From Variovorax sp. RA8 (GTDB lineage Bacteria > Pseudomonadota > Gammaproteobacteria > Burkholderiales > Burkholderiaceae_C): a stretch of DNA of 64,000 nucleotides. Below are positions 45,659 through 57,181 of the stretch, piece after piece (the stretch's first letter is position 1; each line of letters begins with the position of its first letter). Under the pieces are notes generated by a model that saw only the letters and a program-made list of their open reading frames with translations, ran no database searches and was not told the origin of the DNA. The stretch lies in the NCBI RefSeq assembly GCF_901827175.1, contig NZ_LR594662.1, positions 434,001 through 498,000 of the forward strand, given 5' to 3'. The translations under genes and the position numbers were made by a program.

Positions 45659-45703
45659 GAAGGAAGACCGGTTGGCGCTGCAGCGCCGGCCGGTCCTTCT
45701 TTT
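45659..45703 (+). terminator. Bidirectional intrinsic terminator
   Basis: GAAGGA-AG-ACCGG pairs with CCGGT-CCTTC through an inner stem GGCGC-TGCA-GCGCC, and the plus strand ends in TTCTTTT. On the minus strand the outer arm also ends in TTCC. It lies between the convergent small secreted protein gene and corA. Confidence 0.75.
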
Positions 45704-45711
45704 GCCTGCTG

Positions 45712-46845
45712 CTATCTGTTTCTCTCCAGATAGCGCTTGCGCCAGAACACGAGCACCAGCAGCAGTGCGACCGTGGCCATCGCCGCCATGGCAATCCAGA
45801 AGCCGCCGGCCTTGTGCACCAGCGGCACGAACTCGAAGTTCATGCCGAAGATGCCGGCAATGAGATTCAACGGCAGGAACACCGCGGTGAGCACCGTGAG
45901 GACCCGCATGATGTCGTTGGTGCGGTGGCTCTGCACGCTGAAATGCAACTGCACCGCGGTCTCGGCGTTCTGCTCCAGCCGCCGCACGTGATGCACCACG
46001 CGCTGGATGTGCTCGAGCACGTCCCGGCTGCGCACCATGATCAGCTCGCGTTCGCGCGACTCGGCCGTGCCCTCGGGCTGGGGCGCGGTTTCGAGGGCGT
46101 CGATCCAGTCCTGCACCGCGGCGCGCTGGTCTTCACAGATTTCGTCCAGATGGTGGAGCGACTGCCGCGCCTGCATCAGCGCGCTCCAGTTCATGAAGCG
46201 GCTGCGCGGATCGATCAGCTCGGCCTGCCAATGGTCCAGCTGCCTGGTCAGGTCGCGGCGCAGCTCCAGGTAGGCATCGACGATCAGGTTGATTACGCGC
46301 AGCATCAGGTCGGCCGGACCGGCCGGCACGCGGGTGGAGACGGCGCGCACGTCGAGCGCGGGCGTTGCCGCGCCGCCGCGCGCGTCGGGCGCCGTTGCGT
46401 TCATCAGCCGGGCCGCGAAGGCGTCGCGCACCGTGCCGTCCTCCGGGTGAACGGACAGCAGCACCCGATCGAAGATGGCGAAGCCCACCGGCCGCGTGTC
46501 GATGCGCCGCAGCACCGGCGGCCCGCCTCGCGGCGGCCCGGCGTCTGCGCCTCCCGCAGCAGGGCCGTTGGCGGCGGCGAGCCGGCGAAACACCAGCACG
46601 TCGTACTGCGACGTGAAGTCGTAACGGGACGGCAACTGATCGTTGAGCAGGTCCGCGACGTGGAGGTCGACCAGGTGCGTGCCGCAGAGAGACTGCAGGA
46701 TGCCCTGCACCTCCGCCAGCGCGCTGCGGAACTCGTCGCGCGTGAGCGACAGCCACAGATAGCCGGCGCACGCGCCAGGCGCGGCCATTGGCGCCAGCGT
46801 GGGGTGCTCGGTGACGCGGGAGCCGCTGATCTCAAAGATGCGCAT
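45712..46845 (-). CDS. CorA/ZntB-family divalent cation transporter
   Basis: A 377-residue transporter with a large cytoplasmic N-terminal domain, long helices around residues 190-310, and two C-terminal transmembrane helices (VLTVLTAVFLPLNLIAGIFG and FWIAMAAMATVALLLVLVFW). The pore signature GMN is present in GIFGMNFEFVP. The sequence is closer to ZntB-like members by its variable N-terminus, so Mg2+ or Zn2+ are both possible. The C-terminus is basic (RKRYLERNR), as is common for CorA. Confidence 0.88.
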   Translation of the reverse strand: MRIFEISGSRVTEHPTLAPMAAPGACAGYLWLSLTRDEFRSALAEVQGILQSLCGTHLVDLHVADLLNDQLPSRYDFTSQYDVLVFRRLAAANGPAAGGADAGPPRGGPPVLRRIDTRPVGFAIFDRVLLSVHPEDGTVRDAFAARLMNATAPDARGGAATPALDVRAVSTRVPAGPADLMLRVINLIVDAYLELRRDLTRQLDHWQAELIDPRSRFMNWSALMQARQSLHHLDEICEDQRAAVQDWIDALETAPQPEGTAESRERELIMVRSRDVLEHIQRVVHHVRRLEQNAETAVQLHFSVQSHRTNDIMRVLTVLTAVFLPLNLIAGIFGMNFEFVPLVHKAGGFWIAMAAMATVALLLVLVFWRKRYLERNR

Positions 46846-46890
46846 GCGTGCGGTGCTGTTGTTCTGCCGGCCTTCGGGACGCGCCCGGGA

Positions 46891-47977
<1,087 letters not shown>

Positions 47978-48010
47978 TCCGAGAAAAATCGACAGAAAAT
48001 TAGAACTTGC

Positions 48011-48039
48011 TTGATCGCACGTAATGCCTTTGCTAAATT
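48011..48039 (+). promoter_or_regulatory. Promoter of the hemB-hemJ intergenic transcript
   Basis: TTGATC (48011-48016) and TAAATT (48034-48039) are separated by exactly 17 bases, and TGC before the -10 gives an extended -10 (TGCTAAATT). Transcription would start near 48046 and reach the terminator at 48118-48148. It is one of the best vegetative promoters in the window. Confidence 0.65.
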
Positions 48040-48045
48040 CCGCGG

Positions 48046-48148
48046 TGGGCGGCTTGCCGCTCCCCGCTTTTCCTCCCTGAGCGGGTGCCTTGATGTGTGA
48101 CAGCAAAAGGGCTTCCCAGCCCGGCGTTTTGGCGCCGGGCTTTTTTTT
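48046..48148 (+). ncRNA. Candidate small RNA (about 100 nt) between hemB and hemJ
   Basis: A strong promoter at 48011-48039 and a strong intrinsic terminator at 48118-48148 bracket about 103 bases with no credible coding frame. Predicted structure from 5': GCGGC-TT-GCCGC, then CCCGCT (loop of about 11) AGCGGG, a single-stranded stretch TGCCTTGATGTGTGACAGCA, then the terminator hairpin. I do not recognise it as 6S, 4.5S, tmRNA or RNase P RNA. It could alternatively be an attenuated leader of hemJ, which starts 50 bases after the T-run. Confidence 0.55.
48118..48148 (+). terminator. Strong intrinsic terminator upstream of hemJ
   Basis: AGCCCGGCG (48118-48126) pairs perfectly with CGCCGGGCT (48133-48141) around a TTTTGG loop, and a run of eight T begins at 48141. 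It ends a plus-strand transcript that starts within the hemB-hemJ spacer, since no plus-strand gene lies directly upstream. Confidence 0.85.
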
Positions 48149-48197
48149 GCCCCGGCGATCGCCCCGTCTGCGAATGGAGGCCCACTAAACTGCCGGC

Positions 48198-48626
48198 ATG
48201 CTCTGGGTCAAATCGCTGCACATCGTCTTCGTCGCCAGCTGGTTCGCGGGACTGTTCTATCTGCCGCGCATCTTCGTGAACCTGGCCATGGTCGCGCCGG
48301 CGTCGGTGGCGGAGCGGGCCCGGCTGGTCCTGATGGCGCGCAAGCTGTTCCGCTTCACCACCTTCCTGGCCGTGCCCGCGATCGTCTTCGGCCTCTGGCT
48401 CTGGTTGGGCTACGGCGTCGGGCGCGGTCCTGGCAACGGCTGGATGCATGCGAAGCTGGCGCTGGTGCTGGGGGTCATCGGCTACCACCATGGGTGCGGG
48501 GTGCTGCTGCGCAGGTTCGTGACGGGCCAGAACCTGCGCAGCGAGCGCTGGTACCGCTGGTTCAACGAGGTGCCGGTGCTGTTGCTGCTGGCGATCGTGG
48601 TGCTGGTCGTGGTCAAGCCTTTCTGA
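48198..48626 (+). CDS. hemJ: HemJ-like protoporphyrinogen oxidase (CopD/UPF0093 family)
   Basis: A 142-residue membrane protein with four helices. It begins MLWVKSLHIVFVASWFAGLF-YLPRIFV, which is the HemJ signature with its conserved histidine, and has the second motif WMHAKLALVLGVIGYHH. HemJ oxidises protoporphyrinogen IX to protoporphyrin IX. Its position next to hemB supports a heme role. A TAAACT hexamer at 48186-48191 ends six bases before the ATG, so a leaderless transcript is possible. Confidence 0.87.
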   Translation: MLWVKSLHIVFVASWFAGLFYLPRIFVNLAMVAPASVAERARLVLMARKLFRFTTFLAVPAIVFGLWLWLGYGVGRGPGNGWMHAKLALVLGVIGYHHGCGVLLRRFVTGQNLRSERWYRWFNEVPVLLLLAIVVLVVVKPF

Positions 48627-48629
48627 GCG

Positions 48630-49742
48630 GTGGCCACGCAGCAACACAAGTCCGCAGCCCTGCCCCTGGCGCTCGCCTATGCGGCGCTGATCGTCTACGC
48701 GAGTCTCTACCCCTTCGCCGACTGGCGCGACCAGGGCATTGCCCCCTGGTCCTACCTGGCGGCGCCCTGGCCCAGGTACTGGACGGGGTTCGACTTCGGC
48801 ATCAACGTGGCCGGCTACATGCCGCTGGGCGTCCTGATGACGATTGCCGCGCTGCGCACACAGCCCGGAATAGGGTCGGTGCGCGCGGTGATGGCGGCGA
48901 CGCTGATCGGCGCCGCCATCGCCTTCGTCATGGAGACGCTGCAGAGCTACCTGCCGGCGCGCATTCCGTCCAACGTGGACCTCGGCCTCAACAGCCTGGG
49001 CGTGCTGGCGGGCGCGGTGCTGGCGGCGGCGCTCGAGCGTCTGGGGGCGGTGGCGCACTGGCACCGCACCCGCTCCAACTGGTTTATCGAGGATTCGCGC
49101 GGCGCGCTGGTGCTGCTGGCGCTGTGGCCGCTGGCGCTGCTGTTCCCGGCCGCGGTCACCTTCGGGCTCGGCCAGGTGTTCGAGCGCCTCGAGGCGGCCA
49201 TTTCCGAGTGGCTGCTGGACACGCCCTTCATCGACTGGATGCCGGTGCGCCAATTCGAATTGGAACCACTGGTGCCGGGCGTCGAGCTCCTGTGCGTCGC
49301 CCTCGGCGCACTGGTGCCTTGCCTGCTGGGATTCCTGGTGACACGGTCCGTGGCGCGCCGGGCAACGCTACTGCCGCTGGTGCTGCTCAGCGGCGTGGCG
49401 GCTTCCGCCCTGTCGGCCGCCCTGAGCTATGGACCCGAGCATGCCTGGGCCTGGCTCAGCCTCCCGGTGCGGGTCGGCATTGCGGCTGCCTTGTTCCTGG
49501 GCGTACTGCTGCTGCCCGCGCCGCGCCGCCTGTGCGCGGCGCTGCTGCTGGTCGCGCTCGTGGTCCATCTGAGCCTGCTCAACCAGGCACCCGAGAGCGC
49601 CTACTTCGCCCAGACCCTGGCGACCTGGGAGCAGGGGCGCTTCATTCGCTTCCACGGGCTGGCGCAGTGGCTGGGCTGGCTCTGGCCATTCGCCACGCTG
49701 CTTTACGTGCTGGCGGCCCTGTCGCGCAGGGCGCGCGCCTAG
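48630..49742 (+). CDS. VanZ-like family membrane protein
   Basis: A 370-residue polytopic membrane protein. The N-terminal 130 residues form a VanZ-like domain (ALAYAALIVYASLYPFADWR, INVAGYMPLGVLMTIAALR, AFVMETLQSYLPARIPSNVD). The C-terminal half adds several hydrophobic segments of unknown function. The start is GTG at 48630, three bases after the hemJ stop, so the two are coupled. VanZ-type domains are associated with lipid or cell-envelope functions; the role here is not known. Confidence 0.8.
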   Translation: MATQQHKSAALPLALAYAALIVYASLYPFADWRDQGIAPWSYLAAPWPRYWTGFDFGINVAGYMPLGVLMTIAALRTQPGIGSVRAVMAATLIGAAIAFVMETLQSYLPARIPSNVDLGLNSLGVLAGAVLAAALERLGAVAHWHRTRSNWFIEDSRGALVLLALWPLALLFPAAVTFGLGQVFERLEAAISEWLLDTPFIDWMPVRQFELEPLVPGVELLCVALGALVPCLLGFLVTRSVARRATLLPLVLLSGVAASALSAALSYGPEHAWAWLSLPVRVGIAAALFLGVLLLPAPRRLCAALLLVALVVHLSLLNQAPESAYFAQTLATWEQGRFIRFHGLAQWLGWLWPFATLLYVLAALSRRARA

Positions 49743-49787
49743 GCCCCTTGCGGCGCGCGGGCCGTGCACGCTCAATAGAATGAGACG

Positions 49788-50141
49788 ATGTCCACCTCCA
49801 GCACGGCGCCGCCGCGCGGCTACTATGGCCGCCACATCTTCTTCTGCCTGAACGAACGCAAGAACGGCGAGGATTCCTGCTCGCAGCACAACGCGCAGCA
49901 GGGCTTCGACCGCTGCAAGGCCCGCGTCAAGGAAGCGGGCCTGGCGGGACCCGGCAAGGTGCGGGTGAACAAGGCCGGTTGCCTCGACCGCTGCGCCGGC
50001 GGTCCCGTGGCGGTGGTCTACCCGGAAGCCGTCTGGTACACCTTCGTCGACGAGCAGGACATCGACGAGATCGTCGATTCGCACCTGCGCGACGGCGAGT
50101 TGGTGGAGCGCTTGCTCCTGCCACCGGAAGTGGGGCGCTGA
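49788..50141 (+). CDS. Thioredoxin-like [2Fe-2S] ferredoxin
   Basis: A 117-residue protein of the Shethna/NuoE-like [2Fe-2S] class. Cysteines are arranged as FFCLNERKNGEDSC and, about 35 residues later, AGCLDRCAGGP, the C-x(8-12)-C...C-x3-C pattern of thioredoxin-fold ferredoxins. It lies directly before an alpha/beta hydrolase gene (gap of five bases). The electron partner is unknown. Confidence 0.87.
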   Translation: MSTSSTAPPRGYYGRHIFFCLNERKNGEDSCSQHNAQQGFDRCKARVKEAGLAGPGKVRVNKAGCLDRCAGGPVAVVYPEAVWYTFVDEQDIDEIVDSHLRDGELVERLLLPPEVGR

Positions 50142-50146
50142 GACCC

Positions 50147-50779
50147 ATGAACTCGCAGACCGAAAAGATCCAGCTCCAAGGCGCCGCCGGCGCGATCGCC
50201 GCGTTGCGCGATGCCGCGGTCGAGGGCGTTGCGCCGCGAGGCGTCGCCGTGATCGCGCATCCGCATCCGCTCTTCGGCGGCACCATGGACAACAAGGTGG
50301 TTCAGACGCTGGCGCGCGCCTTCGTCGCCTGCGGCTGGACCGCGGTGCGCTTCAATTTCCGCGGCGTCGACGGCAGTGAGGGCGTGCACGACGAGGGACG
50401 CGGCGAGCGCGACGACATGCTCCAGGTCATTGAGCAGGTGGCCCCGGAGGGGCCGCTGGCCATCGCCGGCTTTTCCTTCGGGGCCTTCGTGGCGAGCTGC
50501 GCCGCCGAGCCGTTGTGGGAGCGGCGGGACATCCGCCAACTGGTGCTGGTGGGCACCGCCGCCGCCCGCTTCTCTGTGGCGACTCTGCCGGCCGAGGTGC
50601 ACGAGCGCACGCTGGTCGTGCACGGCGAGCAGGACGACACCGTTCCGCTGGCTGCCGTGCTGGATTGGGCGCGGCCGCAGTCACTTCCTGTTACGGTCGT
50701 TCCCGGGGGCGGCCATTTCTTTCACGGACAATTGCCGCTGCTCAAAGGTCTGGTCGTCCGCCATCTGCGCGCGGGCTAG
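50147..50779 (+). CDS. Alpha/beta hydrolase (YpfH/CocE-like small esterase)
   Basis: A 210-residue alpha/beta hydrolase. It has the family opening VAVIAHPHPLFGGTMDNKVV and TAVRFNFRGVDGSEG, the nucleophile elbow AGFSFGAFV (Ser near residue 109), the acid in HGEQDDTVP and the catalytic His in GGGHFFHGQ. Such proteins accompany ferredoxin genes in many beta-proteobacteria. Substrate unknown. The ATG at 50147 follows a weak ribosome binding site inside the ferredoxin end. Confidence 0.85.
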   Translation: MNSQTEKIQLQGAAGAIAALRDAAVEGVAPRGVAVIAHPHPLFGGTMDNKVVQTLARAFVACGWTAVRFNFRGVDGSEGVHDEGRGERDDMLQVIEQVAPEGPLAIAGFSFGAFVASCAAEPLWERRDIRQLVLVGTAAARFSVATLPAEVHERTLVVHGEQDDTVPLAAVLDWARPQSLPVTVVPGGGHFFHGQLPLLKGLVVRHLRAG

Positions 50780-50802
50780 TGTTCGTCTCTCTTCGCATCT
50801 CC

Positions 50803-51972
50803 ATGAATCGTCTTCTCGGCGCGCTGCGCGCCTTCGCAGCGGCCGCGGCCGCATCCTTCTGCCTGATCGCCGCGGCCCAGGTGCCGCAACCTCCGGAAGT
50901 CGCCGCGCGCAGCTACCTGCTGCTGGACGTGACGGCCAACCAGCTCCTGGCGCAGAAGGACGTCGACACGCCCGTCGAGCCGGCCTCGCTCACCAAGCTG
51001 ATGTCCGCCTACCTTGTCTTCGACGCGCTCAAGGCCAGGAAGATCACCCTGCAGCAGACCCTGCCGGTCAGCACCCGCGCCTGGAAGATGCCCGGCTCGC
51101 GTATGTTCATCGACCCGAAGATGCAGGTGCCGGTCGAGGACCTGATCAAAGGGCTGATCGTGCAGTCGGGCAACGACGCCACCGTCGCGCTGGCCGAGGG
51201 CGTGGGCGGCACGGTGGAGCATTTCGTCGAGCTCATGAACGACCAGGCCAAGGCGCTGGGCATGAAGAACACCGGCTACAAGAACCCCGAGGGCCTGACC
51301 GCACCGGGCCACACGACCACGGCGCGAGACCTGAGCATCCTGGCGACGCGGCTGATGCGCGACTTTCCCGAGTATGTGCACTACTACTCGATCAAAAAGT
51401 ACCGCTATCCCGGCACCCCCTCGACCAACGACACCAACCGCAACTTGCTGCTGTTCCGCGATCCGACAGTCGACGGCCTCAAGACTGGCCATACCGATGC
51501 GGCGGGTTATTGCATGATCGTGACCTCCAAGCGCGACTTTCCCAACCTCGCCGGTGGCCGGCGCCTGCTGTCGATCGTGCTCGGGGCGGCCAGCGAGAAT
51601 GCTCGCGCCAACGAATCGCAGAAGCTGCTGAACTGGGGCTATACCGCCTACGATGCGGTCCGCCTGTTCGACGCCAACCAGCCGGTCGCCACGCCGCCGG
51701 TCTGGAAGGGCAAGGAGAACACCGTCAAGCTCGGCCGCGCCGAGCCGATCGTGGTGGCGGTGCCGGCGGGCTCTGCTGGCAAGATCAAGACACAAGTGGC
51801 GCGGCCCGATCCCCTGGTCGCCCCATTCACCCGCAACCAGCCGATCGGCTCGCTCAAGATAACGTTGGCCGACCAGCCGGTCGCCGACGTGCCGCTGGTC
51901 GCGCTCGAGCCGGTGGAGCAGGCCGGTGTCCTGGGCCGCGCCTGGGACGCCATCCGCCTTTGGATCAAGTAG
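50803..51972 (+). CDS. dacC: D-alanyl-D-alanine carboxypeptidase (PBP5/6 family)
   Basis: A 389-residue low-molecular-weight PBP trimming the peptidoglycan stem peptide. A signal peptide (residues 1-25, ending LIAAAQ) is followed by SxxK in ASLTKLMSAY, SxN in VQSGNDATVA and KTG in LKTGHTDAAG. A C-terminal beta domain (PVWKGKENTVKLGRAEPI) and a terminal amphipathic helix (GRAWDAIRLWIK) anchor it to the inner membrane. An in-frame GTG at 50779 could add eight residues. The symbol is by family; dacA is equally possible. Confidence 0.92.
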   Translation: MNRLLGALRAFAAAAAASFCLIAAAQVPQPPEVAARSYLLLDVTANQLLAQKDVDTPVEPASLTKLMSAYLVFDALKARKITLQQTLPVSTRAWKMPGSRMFIDPKMQVPVEDLIKGLIVQSGNDATVALAEGVGGTVEHFVELMNDQAKALGMKNTGYKNPEGLTAPGHTTTARDLSILATRLMRDFPEYVHYYSIKKYRYPGTPSTNDTNRNLLLFRDPTVDGLKTGHTDAAGYCMIVTSKRDFPNLAGGRRLLSIVLGAASENARANESQKLLNWGYTAYDAVRLFDANQPVATPPVWKGKENTVKLGRAEPIVVAVPAGSAGKIKTQVARPDPLVAPFTRNQPIGSLKITLADQPVADVPLVALEPVEQAGVLGRAWDAIRLWIK

Positions 51973-52040
51973 AACTCGTCCTGGCGGCGGTTCTTTTCTA
52001 GCCGGCCGTAGGCGCCGCCGTCGGTGGGGCGGCCCCGCGC

Positions 52041-52056
52041 GGGGGGGGGGGGGGGG
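52041..52056. repeat. Homopolymer of 16 G upstream of the rpsL promoter
   Basis: Sixteen consecutive G lie in the dacC-rpsL spacer, ending 19 bases before the -10 hexamer of rpsL, i.e. just at the -35 position. The tract may be length-variable by slippage or may be partly a sequencing or assembly error. The spacer 51973-52188 otherwise holds only GC-rich inverted segments. Confidence 0.9.
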
Positions 52057-52075
52057 CAGGCCTCGGGGCGAGTGT

Positions 52076-52081
52076 TATACT
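52076..52081 (+). promoter_or_regulatory. -10 element of the str operon promoter
   Basis: TATACT (in GTGTTATACTCG) is the only good -10 hexamer before rpsL. Transcription would start near 52088, leaving a leader of about 100 bases. The -35 position (52053-52058, GGGGCA) overlaps the end of the G tract and is a poor match. Confidence 0.55.
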
Positions 52082-52188
52082 CGCGGGCTTTTCGGAAATT
52101 TCCGAAGGGTTTCACGTTTTCGTCATCTCTCGGTTGCCTCATGTCACGGTGAGGAGTTCGGCCGGGGTGTTTTGGGACTTATTCATTC

Positions 52189-52566
52189 ATGCCAACCATC
52201 AATCAACTGGTGCGTCAGGGTCGCGAGGTCGAAAAGATCAAGTCGAAGAGCCCTGCCATGCAGAACTCGCCGCAACGACGCGGTGTCTGCACCCGGGTCT
52301 ACACCACGACCCCCAAGAAGCCGAACTCGGCGCTGCGCAAGGTCGCCAAGGTCCGCTTGACCAACGGCTTCGAAGTCATTTCCTACATCGGCGGTGAAGG
52401 CCACAATCTCCAGGAGCACAGCGTGGTGCTGGTTCGCGGCGGTCGTGTCAAGGATCTGCCTGGTGTGCGCTACCACATCGTGCGTGGCTCGTTGGACCTG
52501 CAGGGTGTGAAGGATCGCAAGCAGTCGCGCTCCAAGTACGGCGCGAAGCGTCCCAAGAAGGCTTGA
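52189..52566 (+). CDS. rpsL: 30S ribosomal protein S12
   Basis: A 125-residue universal ribosomal protein at the decoding centre. It begins [20 protein letters not shown] and has the conserved loops [19 protein letters not shown] and [18 protein letters not shown]. Lys residues at the streptomycin-resistance positions (PKKPNS and GRVKDLPG) are wild type. It is the first gene of the str operon. Confidence 0.98.
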   Translation: MPTINQLVRQGREVEKIKSKSPAMQNSPQRRGVCTRVYTTTPKKPNSALRKVAKVRLTNGFEVISYIGGEGHNLQEHSVVLVRGGRVKDLPGVRYHIVRGSLDLQGVKDRKQSRSKYGAKRPKKA

Positions 52567-52713
52567 GCCTTCGAATGTTCAATCGGTGTTCGGCGCGCCT
52601 GGCGGTTGCATCGAACGAAGTGACCCACTGTCGGGTCGAGTAAGTGAGAGCTCCCGTCGGTTCTCGCGGTGTCTCTGTAAGAGGCGCCAACTGAAGCAAA
52701 AGAGGTTAGAGAA

Positions 52714-53187
52714 ATGCCACGTCGTCGCGAAGTCCCTAAACGTGAAATCCTGCCGGATCCCAAGTACGGCAATGTCGAGCTGTCCAAATTCATGAACGTG
52801 ATCATGGAGGGCGGCAAGAAGGCTGTGGCCGAGCGCATCATCTACGGTGCCCTCGACCAGATCGAGAAGAGGAATCCGGGCAAGGATCCGCTTGAGGCCT
52901 TCACCATCGCCATCAACAACGTCAAGCCGATGGTCGAAGTGAAGTCGCGTCGCGTCGGCGGCGCGAACTATCAGGTGCCTGTGGAAGTGCGCCCGGTGCG
53001 CCGCTTGGCGCTGTCGATGCGCTGGATCAAGGAAGCCGCCCGCAAGCGCGGCGAGAAGTCGATGGCCCTGCGCCTGGCCAACGAACTCATGGAAGCCACG
53101 GAAGGCCGTGGCGGCGCCATGAAGAAGCGTGACGAAGTGCACCGCATGGCCGAGGCCAACAAGGCTTTCAGCCATTTCCGCTTCTAG
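52714..53187 (+). CDS. rpsG: 30S ribosomal protein S7
   Basis: A 157-residue primary 16S rRNA-binding protein of the 30S head. It begins [20 protein letters not shown] and contains [18 protein letters not shown] and [21 protein letters not shown] 147-base spacer with no recognisable gene separates it from rpsL. GAGGTTAGAGAA provides the ribosome binding site. Confidence 0.98.
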   Translation: MPRRREVPKREILPDPKYGNVELSKFMNVIMEGGKKAVAERIIYGALDQIEKRNPGKDPLEAFTIAINNVKPMVEVKSRRVGGANYQVPVEVRPVRRLALSMRWIKEAARKRGEKSMALRLANELMEATEGRGGAMKKRDEVHRMAEANKAFSHFRF

Positions 53188-53217
53188 AAGACCGCCCTCA
53201 ACAAGAGTACTGGCTGG

Positions 53218-53248
53218 AAGCCCGACCCACCGTGTGGTGGGCGGGCTT
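53218..53248 (+). promoter_or_regulatory. Stem-loop between rpsG and fusA
   Basis: AAGCCCG-A-CCCACC pairs with GGTGGGCGGGCTT around a GTGT loop, a 13-bp stem with a single bulged A. Only a weak T-stretch follows (TTCATCC), so it may be an attenuator, processing site or the S7 regulatory target rather than a full terminator. It ends 24 bases before the fusA ATG. Confidence 0.5.
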
Positions 53249-53271
53249 TCATCCGTTAATGGAGTAATTTC

Positions 53272-55371
<2,100 letters not shown>

Positions 55372-55522
55372 GCTTGCGTCCCGAATGAGAGCGGCTCGGC
55401 CGTCCTTGTTCTTCCCAGTTCTGTCTGCGATCTTGTGCCCTTCGTTGCCCGTGGCGAAGGAGCCAGCAACAAGGTGCAGACGTAAAACCAACACACGGGC
55501 CTGCTCTTTCAAGGATTGAAAA

Positions 55523-56716
<1,194 letters not shown>

Positions 56717-56736
56717 TCGAACGCAAAGGAATCACC

Positions 56737-57051
56737 ATGGCTGCCAAGCAAAAAATCCGCATCCGCCTGAAGGCATTCGACTACAAACTGATCGACCAGT
56801 CGGCTGCTGAGATCGTGGACACCGCCAAGCGCACCGGCGCAATCGTCAAGGGGCCGGTGCCCCTGCCGACCCGCATGAAGCGTTTCGACATCCTGCGTTC
56901 GCCGCACGTCAACAAGGCGAGCCGTGACCAGTTCGAGATCCGCACGCACCAGCGCCTGATGGACATCGTCGATCCGACCGACAAGACAGTGGACGCGCTG
57001 ATGAAGCTCGACCTGCCGGCCGGCGTGGACGTCGAGATCAAGCTGCAGTAA
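56737..57051 (+). CDS. rpsJ: 30S ribosomal protein S10
   Basis: A 104-residue protein also acting in Nus antitermination as NusE. It begins [20 protein letters not shown] and has [20 protein letters not shown]. It starts 20 bases after tuf with AAAGGA as ribosome binding site. Normally the first gene of the S10 operon; here it ends the str transcript because a terminator and two unrelated genes separate it from rplC. Confidence 0.98.
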   Translation: MAAKQKIRIRLKAFDYKLIDQSAAEIVDTAKRTGAIVKGPVPLPTRMKRFDILRSPHVNKASRDQFEIRTHQRLMDIVDPTDKTVDALMKLDLPAGVDVEIKLQ

Positions 57052-57075
57052 AAGCCATTAGGCGTTGTAGGAATG

Positions 57076-57111
57076 AGCTCGCCTGCGGAAACGCTGGCGG
57101 GCTTATTTTTT
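57076..57111 (+). terminator. Intrinsic terminator after rpsJ
   Basis: AGCTCGCC (57076-57083) and GGCGGGCT (57096-57103) pair, continued across a T-T mismatch by GCG/CGC closed by a GAAA loop. TATTTTTT follows. It should end most str-operon transcription before the inserted lipoprotein genes. Confidence 0.8.
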
Positions 57112-57181
57112 GGCTTTTGAATGTGGCATCCTTCGTAAACGGCGATCGGCCGGGCATGGACGCTCTGGGGGGTGAGAGATC

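Noticed and set aside
48099-48190. Small reading frame ATG TGT GAC AGC ... TAA overlapping the hemB-hemJ terminator
   Set aside because: It has no ribosome binding site and runs through the terminator hairpin and its T-run; coding there is implausible.
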